From Ricinus communis (lineage: Eukaryota > Streptophyta > Magnoliopsida > Malpighiales > Euphorbiaceae): DNA of 64,000 nucleotides. Of this stretch, positions 23,201-32,609 are shown one piece after another. The stretch spans positions 29,564,362 to 29,628,361 of the forward strand of contig NC_063257.1 of assembly GCF_019578655.1 (NCBI RefSeq). Reading direction: 5' to 3'. The notes beneath the pieces were generated by a model, which searched no databases, was not told the DNA's origin, and saw only the letters and a list, made by a program, of their open reading frames with translations. A program made the position numbers and the translations under genes. The first letter of the stretch is position 1. Every line of letters starts with the position of its first letter.

Positions 23201-23335
23201 GGAGTCATCAATCTTATGCCAGTCCCTTCATCAAAACAACTGACTGATTTCTTTACAAAGTCTTTTCCTACAACTCTGTTCCAAGCTTCCATTTCCAAGT
23301 TGGACATTCAGAATCTGTATGCTCCAACTTGAGGG
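20240..23335 (+). pseudogene. Copia pol (protease, integrase, RT, RNase H), heavily broken
   Basis: The protease is recognised by WIVD*GATDHIAN (stop at the position after the active-site Asp). Integrase follows with LWHNRLGHPSKQVMKSL and GCLAFASVLPHSKTK (21214-21504). RT shows WKQAMAEEIAALEESNTWEL and GCKWVYKTKLKA up to HLDINNAFLHGDLQEE (21734-22220); after that the frame breaks repeatedly and no YVDD-type motif is cleanly readable beyond LFMWMTLA-like remnants. RNase H is seen as SDSDWASCPDSRKSTT, RKSKKQQTVSRSSSEAEYR and [15 protein letters not shown] pieces (22866-23170). At least a dozen stops and several frameshifts are present. Confidence 0.85.
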
Positions 23336-23339
23336 GGAC

Positions 23340-23482
23340 TAATAGAATATATATTGATACCAATAGGAACTAGACACGTGTAAAACTAATGAGATATTTT
23401 TTTTGTGTATATGAGACATAGAAATATTGTAAGAAAACATGCTTTTCAAGACATCAATGAAAAAGAAGAGAAAACTTTGAGA
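23340..23482 (+). repeat. 3' LTR of the copia element
   Basis: Preceded by the polypurine tract TGAGGGGGAC (23330-23339). Begins TAATAGAATATATATTGA and ends AAAACTTTGAGA, followed by the target duplication ATGTC. Confidence 0.85.
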
Positions 23483-24110
23483 ATGTCTAACCACTTACAA
23501 AATACTTCCTATATAAAGATTGCGTATTATTATCTATTGTATTATAAAATTTTAAGAATATTACTTGATTTTGTAAAAAAAAATTATGTATTACCAAATA
23601 ATAAGGATCTAATTTCTTTTTCCTTTTTTACTTTTACTCTAATGATCTTTCTATTTCCGAATAAACTAATGGAGTAAAGTTGTGTCTTTTTCTACAGTTG
23701 GTAAACAACACGGTTAGAGCATTTGAGCAACGTTCCGTTTGGTTAGACTTTTTAATTTAATCTTAATTCTAATTTATTTTCAAAAAATTGAGAAAACTTT
23801 AGTTCTATTAAAAGAATTGCATTCTAATATCTAACTGTATAAAATTTAATATTAAATTTTGGTACAAATTAAATTACTACTAGTTAGACCTGTTCATGGG
23901 CCGGGCCTGGGCGGGCTCGGGCCGGGCCTGACTTGATTTTGGACAAGCCCGAGCCCTCCCAGGCCAGAGAATTTTTTAATATCTCTGAGACCAAGTCCGA
24001 GCTCGAAATTTTTTGAAAAGCCCAGCCCGGCCCGGCCAATTATTAAACCTGTAAAAAAAGGTCGGGCCTGGGCGGATTCAGGTCTGGCCTGACCCGGCCG
24101 AACCGACAAT

Positions 24111-24205
24111 TCAACACAAATATTCAAAATTTAAATCCAATTTTAACACAAATATTTAAAATTTAAACCTAATTTCAACACAAATATTCAAAATTTAAAC
24201 CCAAT
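24111..24205 (+). repeat. Three tandem 32-bp repeats near the left end of the hAT element
   Basis: Units begin at 24111, 24143 and 24175 and share ACACAAATATT, then AAAATTTAAAC. They lie just inside the G+C-rich subterminal region, outside the transposase gene. Confidence 0.85.
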
Positions 24206-24426
24206 AATCATGTTCATCATGATAATAAAGATACAAACATCAATTAATATTTTTAACCATCTACATAAAACTCCAAAAACTGAAATAAAAGAACAATAAT
24301 ATAGATGAAAACTCCTTCAAGGCAAATTCATATTTCCTACAAAACAAAAAATATTTAAATTAATAAGTATTTTATATAAATAAAAATAACTAGTAAGCTA
24401 AATCAATATATAAATAATAAACTTAC

Positions 24427-26538
24427 CTAAAAATCTATAATTTCAGCTTCTTCTTCACCATCAATATCACTAATATCATCCTCACTTGAGCTATCGGATT
24501 CAAATTTGGGTATAAAATCACCTAGACAAAAATTCACAAAATAAAAATTAGTCAATTATAAAACTTAATTTTGAAAATAAAATTCAAAAAATAGATTGAA
24601 TTATAAATAAACAACTTTTATTACCTTCCGCACGAATCCAATTCTTAAGACAATTTAAAGCTTGAACCGTCTTAGAATTAAGAGAACTTCTAGAAGCGGT
24701 AATGATCTTATTTCCAATGCTAAAAGCGGATTCTGAAGCAACACTTGTAACCGGAATTGATAAAACATCGCGTGCTATTTTTGAGAGTTCGGGATATCTC
24801 ATTGAACTTTTATTCCAAAACTCCAAAATATCCAAATCTTCAATCAAATTATGAGGTGGTTCCTCAAAATTAAGATCTAATTATGACTTATCATGTATAG
24901 TAGTTGTTTCACCCAAAAAACTCTTTGTAATCTTCAAATTGCCTATCCCTCATGTCACTAACAAAATTGCCACCACTTGATGGTTCTTCATTTGAAGTTC
25001 CAACACTAGAACTAGTTTCTTGTCTATACTCGTCAAACAACTTACGAAGGGTAGTCATAACTTTCTCTACCATCTCATCCATTTTGTCTTTCCCATATAT
25101 TTTACCATAACAATACTTCAAAAAATTTATTTTGCATCTAGGATCTAAAAGTGCAACACAACTCAAAATTCCATTATAATTAGCCCAATATTTGTCAAAT
25201 TTAGGTTGCATAGCCTTAGCGGTATTGCATAGAAGGTGAGATGGCTCATTTGCAACTTCTAATAACTTTGAATGGATTTTCGACACTCCTCTAAAAAATA
25301 AATTTGAAGTAGGAGTGTTATGAGCCGAAAACATAATTGTCACTTCATAAAACACCTTCAAAAATTTATGAATCATAGAAATATGTTTCCATTCAATTTC
25401 TGAGATTTCATAAGATCTAAGTACATGACTTCTACTCCCAAAATAATCAAACACATTCTTGTAGTAAAGAGTATTATCAAGCATTGTATAGGTCGAATTC
25501 CATCTCGTAGGACAATCATACCTAAATCTTCTCCTAACATTTAAGTGAAAACTTTTCTTTGCAACATCAAAAAACTTTTTTCTACGTATCTGTGATTTAT
25601 CAATATACTTCATAATTTCTCTGATCTTATTAATAATATCACTGATACTATCCAAACCTGATTGAACGATTAAGTTTAAAATATGAGCACAACAACGGAT
25701 TTGAAAAAACTCTCCATTACATACAAGAAACTCTTTTGTTACGAGACGACCATTAAGGATAGAAATCATAGTATCATTGTAAGAAGCGATTGAAAACATT
25801 TTATGCTTCAAATTCCATTGAGATAAAAATAAGTCAATCTCATCAACTATGCACAAGCCGTCATAAGGTGGAACTAATACTCTAAATCTCAAAATTCTCT
25901 TTTGTAGTTTCCACTTATTATCAATAAAATGAGCAGTAATGCAAATATACTCAACTTTTGTATGTTGACTCTTCCAATTATCAGTTGTCAAACAAATTTT
26001 ACTAGGAGCATTGAAAATCATTTCTCTAAGGTTATCCCTTTCTTTCACATACAAAGAAAGAATGTCTCTTTTTAGAGTATGCCTGAGGACACGCCTTACA
26101 TAACATGCGCCTAAAATCCTTTTCTTCCACAATAGTAAAAGGATGAGAACCTTCAACAACAAACGTGCTAATGCAATGGCGCAATCCATCATGATCAAAC
26201 TTATAGTTCTTTATAGAATTACTCTCATCACTTAATACTTCACTACCTATAAGAAATTGTTTAATATCTGCATTTTCATGTTTTGAGCATTTAGTTAAAT
26301 GACGCCTTAAATGTGATGTTTCATTTTTTGTAGCAGCACCCAAAATAGACTTATAGTGCTTACATTTCGCTTTGGCTTCATCTCCATTTGTATCATTTCC
26401 GATTAGCTCAAAATGTTCCTGAACAATTGAAGTAGTCTTTGCTCACTTTTTGGAAACTTCATATTCTACAAAACCATCCTCAATGGGCTGTTTATATTTA
26501 TCATTTTCCGGTATTATGGAATTTTGTTCCTCAGCCAT
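24427..26538 (-). pseudogene. hAT (Ac-like) transposase, broken, with one intron
   Basis: Read on the minus strand from an ATG at 26538-26536. An N-terminal BED zinc finger is visible (AKCKHYKSILG...TSHLRRHL). The central RNase H-like transposase region has LTTDNWKSQHTKVEYICITA, CAHILNLIVQSGL and CPTRWNSTYTML. The C-terminal hAT dimerisation domain shows IPVTSVASESAFSIGNKII and SLNSKTVQALNCLKNW. An intron (24522-24624, GT...AG) splits off an acidic last exon ending at a TAG (24427-24429). Lesions: TGA at 26443-26445, frameshift near 26075, frameshift in a T-run near 24910, TAA at 24881-24883. About 670 residues would be normal for the family. The element would need transposase from elsewhere to move. 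Confidence 0.9.
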
Positions 26539-27149
26539 GAACTAAATTTTAATCTGCATTATATTAAAAGAAAACAGAAAATATCAGATTTCCATTTAAA
26601 TAATCAAATATAAATTTCAGTTTATAATCCACCAAAGAAATAATTAAATAATTTATATAGTGGGATTCGTGAGAGGATATCAGCTTCTTTTTCAAAAAAA
26701 AGATTCGATTTGAAATTAAACTAAACTCTAATCCTAGTTCATATATTTAATAGACCATAATTGGATGTTTAACTGAATCAGCACATGGAGGTACTAAATG
26801 AGTTGGGATATGTACGAACAAAGAATTATATAGCTTGATTCTTGCTAGCAACATGCATTTGTACTTTTAATACATGCGAATAAACAAGATTTTCAAAGTC
26901 CCATGTGGTGTGGGCAGAGGACTAAAAGGGCAGAATTGAAAGCTGGTTTAGTTAATTAATTAATAGGTTGAAATAAATTACAGCAAAATGCAACTTCAGC
27001 TTTGGACAAGTCCACACACCAAACCTTGAAAACTAATTAAAGAGTCCTAAAGAAACTGACTCAAAAGATTTCTCACAATAGAAAACATATGAATATGTAT
27101 CTATAATCCCACACTAACAAGACAACAGCATAGAAAAAAATAAAACCCA

Positions 27150-27655
27150 ACCTTGCCTACTTCGGGGCTAAGCCGAGTAGAAGATGAAGCAACTAGCTCA
27201 ACAGAAAGCGGGTATAGGAGATTTTGCTTTCTTCTATTTCTTCTATAAGCGGTCTGATCTTGTTCTGGGTCTCCTACGGCACCAAGACAGTTACAGACTT
27301 ACAGTTAGATCTTCCTAGCCTCAAAAGCAAAATACCACGTCTGCCAAGAGCCCCCTAGGACTACCCACGGAGCAGTGAAAAGACAGGATCGGCATGGGCA
27401 GTATGGTTTAACTATTAGCCCCTCCGGTCGTGTTTGATCGCCGCGTACATGCTCCGTTACAGCTTTGTTCATGCCAGAAGCAAGCAAGATGAGGTCGCTC
27501 TGCTCTCCGTAGACAAGGCTCGTTCCAAAGCAGGAGTAACAGGAAATAACGAAGAAGATTCAATAGGAAGGGGGCAGGAAAGCCCTCACTTTATGTTTAA
27601 GTGATAGATCCAGATCGAAATGCGGTTCTGCAATGGTAGTAACTCATTCTCTATT
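27150..27655. other. G+C-rich, mitochondrial-DNA-like block inside the hAT element
   Basis: About 500 bases at close to 50% G+C lie in an element otherwise near 30%. The style (GGGCTAAGCCGAGTAGAAGA, CCCCTCCGGTCGTGTTTGAT, ATGGTAGTAACTCATTCTCT) is that of plant mitochondrial intergenic DNA. No reading frame of note runs through it. It is either a nuclear mitochondrial insertion in the transposon or a sequence captured before transposition. The origin is judged from composition and style only. Confidence 0.45.
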
Positions 27656-27729
27656 TGTCTACCACAAGGTTGTTTAGGGTTTTGTTTTTTTTAATATATC
27701 ATTAATAACAATAAAATTATAAATAGAAA

Positions 27730-27800
27730 TAATAGGTAGCTAAGTGGTTTATAACACTCAATTATAAGCTGAAGGTCACAGGTTTGAGTGCTAGGTATGA
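27730..27800 (+). other. tRNA-like segment with box A and box B
   Basis: Box A TAGCTAAGTGG (27737-27747) and box B GGTTTGAGTGC (27781-27791) fit the RNA polymerase III internal promoter consensus, and their 44-base spacing equals that of a tRNA. The stems do not fold well, so this is a decayed tRNA-derived or SINE-head-like sequence, not a working tRNA gene. Confidence 0.45.
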
Positions 27801-28250
27801 CATTTCTTTTTTTCTAACTAAACTAGACATCGGGCTGGGCCGGACTTGGATTTTTATATAAATTCCAAGCTCGGCCCGAGGAGTACGAGCTTTTTACAGG
27901 TTCAGGCCGGGCCGGACTTGTACACAAAAATTGTTGTCTAAGCCCGGCCCGAGAAGTGCGGGCCTGGGCGGACCGGACGGGTACCCAGGCCCATGAACAG
28001 CTCTACTACTAGTTCTATAAAAATAGTAATTATAATTTTATACAATTTATGCTATATTGTATATTATTTTATTTATTTTATATTTAAAATTTTTATCTTA
28101 TATGTTATATACATATAATTTAATTATAATTGTGCTAATTTATTTTTATAAGATCTTACTTACATTTATGTTAGCTTTCTTACAAAATTTAAATAATATA
28201 TTTTTATGAGATTTTCTGAAATTTATTCCATATTAATATATATAAATATA

Positions 28251-31200
28251 ACAAATTTATATGTCTATTAGTTTTAAAAAAAATTCCTTTTTATTGCATT
28301 AATAAATTATCATATTTTCAATAACTATTTTAAAGAATTTAATTGTTAAAATCCTTATTATTTGTTACTTTTCATATATATCAAAAAAATTTCTAACTGT
28401 TTTTATAATTTAAAATTAAATTTTTTTTTACTATTTCATTGTCATTTTTATTTTACTACATATAGAAATATAAATATATTTTCCTTAGAAAGAGAATAAT
28501 ATTTATTATTAATATACAATAGCTGCGATTTTTATAATTAATTTTATAAGTAAATTATAGATTTTTATTATAATTATATAAATTAAAATTGTATTTAATT
28601 TATTTAAATTAATATTTTTATAAAATATCATATATATCTTTTTTTATTAGAAAAGAATATATTATAATTTATAGAATTTTACCATAACAAATCTCAAACA
28701 AAAGTTAGCTCTCTATACATAAAATTAAAGTATAAAATTTAAAAATAAAACAAAGAACCGGAGCAAACCAAATTATAATTGTTGAATTTAATTCTGTTCA
28801 ATTTTACTTTCTAATCCAAGTTGATTTACATTTTTTTATTTTTAGACCTTATTTGATTATTAACCGAACCGGCGGGTGCTCACTCTAAATTACTGAACCG
28901 GCGGGTGCTCACTCTAAATTATTAAAAAATAAGGATCACGTAATTTTATTTTTTATTAAAAAGAAAAATAGATGTGACCAATAAGAGTTTTATAATTTAT
29001 TTATCCAAAAAAGGGAAAAAGGAAACGAGAGATGTTAATAATCGCATTTGCATGTGGAAAGGGGGGCCCAGGGGCCGACGTGCTTTAGCACGTTAGCATG
29101 TTAGCTTAATTTGGCCCGCAATTATAAAACTTACAAATTAAATAATAAAAGTTTGATTAATAAATAATAATCGTTTAATGAGACCTTAATCATATCTTAA
29201 TTTGACTTTTAAACAGCTGTCCATAAATAAGTGACCATGTGAACTCACGCCCCCCTCCACCAATCGCAATCATTCATTCCCACATTCTTCTACTCCATTT
29301 ACTTAATTACCCTTTCTCCTACTTGTATTTCCTTTTTCTATAAGAAAAAATATATATATTTCAATATAATGCTTAAAAAATATATAAGAATTGATTTTAA
29401 TAATCTCAAAACTTCACATTTTACTAAAACTTAAAAGTTAAGATATTTTCAAATACATAAAATCATGGGGGGGATTACATGATTTCGGATAAATTCAGTT
29501 TACCTTATTTTGATCTTCCCTTTTCTTCTTAATTTTCTCTTTGTTTTAATATTTAGAAACATTGCTTTTTAAATTAAAAAATAATTTATTATTAAGCTTC
29601 TAATTTTTAATTCTATTCAATTGAGTTTTTTAATTTTGATTTTATTTTATTAAAATTTTGTATTTTTATTTTTAAAACTAAAGATTTATCATATGTACTT
29701 TATAAATTTTTTGTTTATTTTATAAAAATTATTTATTAAAAATAAAAATTTAAAAACTCAATAAAATAAATTTAAAAAATTTAAATTGTTTAATAAAATA
29801 AAATCTAAAATATTCGCCTTTTAAATTTATCCAATGCCAAATGTTATTCCTCACTCTTTTCCTCAAATTAATTTATATTATTTCTTGCCCCTTTCAATTT
29901 CTTAATTTTGATTAGGAGAAATACATAAAAAAAAAAAAAGAAAAGATATACTATTATTATAAATAAATTTTTTTAAAAATTATTAAAAATTCTATTTTAC
30001 TTTTCTTTAAGATTTTAATAGACTTTTTTTTTAAACTTATTTTCTTTCTTCTCAAATTCTCCTTCATTATACTCTCCATCTTAAAAAAATATAAGAAATT
30101 GAATGAAACTTAAAAGCTAATAATATTTTTATGTACTCACAAATACAAAAAATGAATTAATTAAAAAATATTAATTTAATTTCAAATGAGCCATAAAAAA
30201 TATAAAATTTAAATGTAGTATTTACTGAATTGTTTTGAGCAAACAAGCCCACCATATATAGATCTCTAAGCGTAATTGTTGTCGGTTTAGGTATTTATTA
30301 AATAATTGATAAGCGTTGTTGGTTTAGGTATTTATCAAATAGATAATAAAAAAAATTTAACAAATATGACATAAATTTGGTAGTTTAATTAGAGATAAAT
30401 TATGATATAATAATTTCCTTTTAAAAAAATATATTGTCTTGACAAAAAAAATGTTCATATTATAAGGTAGAAAATTTTTAAAATGATATGAATTTGATAC
30501 AACAATGAAATGAAGTCTGTTATTAATATATGGAATTACATATAACATTACATGGAATAATGCTTAATATAAACACACAAAAAAGAAAAAAATTATAAAA
30601 GTAAAATGATTAAATTTATTTTTAAATAATTAAATAATAAATAAATTATGGTTCATAAAAATCAAAAAAAGTCTATCAATATCTATAAAATTATTTTTGA
30701 ATAAAATTTGTGAAAATCATTCATCAAATCATGAACTCTGTAAAATACATTAAAATTTTATACTCTTTAAAAATAATTTACTTAAAAATTTGTTATAAAA
30801 GTCTTTAAAAATTTTAATTAAATCAACCAACTTTATGTTTGGATTACTCATTTTATTCTGATGAAACTTTTCAAGTAGCATTTTTAACACATCATATTAT
30901 TGGCACATTGTATTTTATTTAATGTATTATGGCTTTCTATCATTTAGTTTCTTATTGAATTTATTATCTTGGCCAATTTTTATATTTTTATTGTGAAATT
31001 TATAATTTTATATATTCTTTTTATCTTTTTAACTGTTTCTATTTAATTTCTGCCACTTTGTGTTTTATATTTCACTAAACTTGATTTTAAGCTCAATTAC
31101 TCACTATATTGCCTGAGCAATAAGATTATTTAGGATGAGTTTAGTGTTGAATTTGAAAAAACGCTTTTCCAATTTTAAATTTATTTTGAATGATTTTTTG

Positions 31201-31380
31201 AATTTTAAAAATCATTTTTATAAAAAGGAGGTGAATATATAATTTTTTTAGAAATGGGTTTGAGAAAAGTAATTTATAAAAAAAATAATATATTAATAAA
31301 AAAAACTTCAAATATGCTTTTTGAATATTCAATGCAATTCCAAACACACTCTTAGAAGTTTCAAATGAAAGAACCATATT
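28251..31380. other. AT-rich intergenic DNA, no gene seen
   Basis: Homopolymer-rich and AT-rich. The only structured items are a 29-bp tandem duplication (28866-28923), a small G-run region with a CGTGC/GCACG inverted repeat near 29078-29092, and a less AT-rich patch at 29220-29330. No protein-like reading frame. Confidence 0.6.
28866..28923 (+). repeat. 29-bp tandem duplication
   Basis: GAACCGGCGGGTGCTCACTC and the next nine bases occur twice head to tail (28866-28894, 28895-28923) with one or two mismatches. Confidence 0.9.
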
Positions 31381-32085
31381 TAGGCCCTTGCACTATGCAT
31401 GCTTTTAAAACTGGACCTTTAATTTCATTTTGTTTCAGTCAGGTTTTTCAACTTTCAATTTAACATAGTTAAGTTCTTTCTTAACGAACTTCTAATGCCA
31501 TTAAAGATATTATTTTAAATTCATGAAAAAAATTTCCCATTAAATCTAGACTCTGTAATTTTATTTATTAGGCCCCATGATCCCTTGAATTTCTTTTCAT
31601 GAAGTTTTAAATGATTTCATATAGTTTTTTCTTTAATGTTATTAGATCTTTTTTCTTATTCTCAACTTCTTAATCATGATTTTTCATCTTGCAATTGCTT
31701 ACTTTACAATAAATTTAATTATTAAAATATATTGCCTATTTATTGTTGGTTCCATATTCTTTTAAATTTTTATTTATTATTTTAAGTTTGAAAGTTCATG
31801 TTTTGAAAAAAGAATATAATACCTATTTAAGTTATAAATTCATATTATAATTGTTATTATTATTTCTAATGAGAACTCAATTAATAAATTTGATAAGTTA
31901 TAAGGGGCTAAATCAACAAACTTCATAAAAATAATGCCCCCTAAACAAAGTTTGAACATGCCCTTCACGTTAAAGAAGGACCTAATATTATACAAATTAA
32001 AAAACTTAAGAACCCAATTGAATGCAAATGAAGTTCAAAGGTCCAATTACACAAACACACAAAACTAGGAGGCCTAGTTTCTTTT
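31381..32085. mobile_element. Possible non-autonomous TIR element (MULE-like)
   Basis: The left end (TTAGGCCCTTGCACTATGCA, then ACTGGACCTTTAATTTCATT and TTAAGTTCTTTCTTAACG) is mirrored on the other strand by the right end (CTAGGCCTCCTAGTTTTGTG, then TTGGACCTTTGAACTTCATT and TAGGTCCTTCTTTAACG). The inverted repeats are diverged, ~110 bases long, with a non-coding AT-rich interior. No clear target duplication was found. Confidence 0.45.
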
Positions 32086-32309
32086 TTTTTTTTTTTTTTG
32101 CCTTTAAAATTTTCAAATGAGTTAATTATGAGAAGAATTTTCACTAAATTATGATTTGGTAGTTATAAAAATATTTAAGTTGTTAATTAGACACGTCATC
32201 TTTGCTATAACTTATATTGTTTAAGAGACTTTAGCAATTTCATTAGTTTGAGTAGTAAAAAAAAAGAAAAAAACATCACCTATCAGTCAATTCTGTTTGA
32301 CTGAATTTG

Positions 32310-32609
32310 TTAATAAGGGTAATACGATTTAATTGTCGAAACTAAATATTTTATTTCTTATCATATAGTTTTAAGCTCATTTGTATTTTATATTTACTTT
32401 TATTATTTTCATTTTATGAACTTAGTTTCTCAAAAAAAAAAAAATTGACTTAAAGTGTTTAAATTTTTTTTTATATTATTTATTTTTGACAATTAACTTT
32501 TATAATAGTTTTGCTATAAAATTTTTGAGAGATCGATTTCGAATACGTTATTTTTATAATTTTACTATTATTCGGTTCGTATACTTACAACTACTATATT
32601 CGATACATC
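32310..32609 (+). repeat. Decayed LTR fragment related to solo LTR 2
   Basis: TTTTTGAGAGATCGATTTCG...CGATACATCA aligns with the end of solo LTR 2 (TTCTTGAGAGATCGACCTCG...GACACATCA). Similarity reaches back about 300 bases through ACTAAATA, AAGC and TTTTATGAA landmarks. The left border is not visible. Confidence 0.6.

Larger units (their letters stand above)
17902..23482 (+). mobile_element. Ty1/copia retrotransposon with short (143-145 bp) LTRs, decayed
   Basis: A full-length layout is present: 5' LTR (17902-18046), tRNA-Met-type primer site (18047-18059), long leader, gag with zinc knuckle, protease, integrase, RT and RNase H, polypurine tract and 3' LTR (23340-23482). The 5-bp target duplication ATGTC is perfect (17897-17901 and 23483-23487). 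The internal region has many stops and frameshifts and the RT is deleted or scrambled after about 22250. The LTRs match well over their length with roughly 15 differences plus indels, so the insertion is old. Confidence 0.9.
23885..28005 (-). mobile_element. Ac-like hAT transposon (4121 bp) with perfect 8-bp TSD
   Basis: The ends are TAGACCTGTTCATGGGC (left) and, on the other strand, TAGAGCTGTTCATGGGC (right), a form typical of Ac-like hAT elements. The 8-bp duplication CTACTAGT is perfect (23877-23884 and 28006-28013). G+C-rich subterminal regions with repeated GGCCCGGCC/GGGCCGGGC motifs lie inside both ends, as expected for transposase-binding regions. The transposase gene is on the minus strand and broken. 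The interior also holds a G+C-rich organelle-like block (27150-27655) and a tRNA-like segment (27730-27800). Confidence 0.93.
23711..28250 (+). repeat. Duplicated unit B, copy 2, split by the hAT element
   Basis: 23711-23884 and 28014-28250 together match 16376-16825. The break falls exactly at CTACTAGT, which is present once in copy 1 and twice here, flanking the hAT transposon. Confidence 0.88.

Noticed and set aside
23894..24127. Minus-strand reading frame rich in Arg, Pro and Gly
   Set aside because: It is a translation of the G+C-rich subterminal region of the hAT element, with no protein-like composition.
27305..27487. 60-codon minus-strand frame in the G+C-rich block of the hAT
   Set aside because: It matches no protein I know; the block looks like organelle intergenic DNA, so the frame is probably chance.
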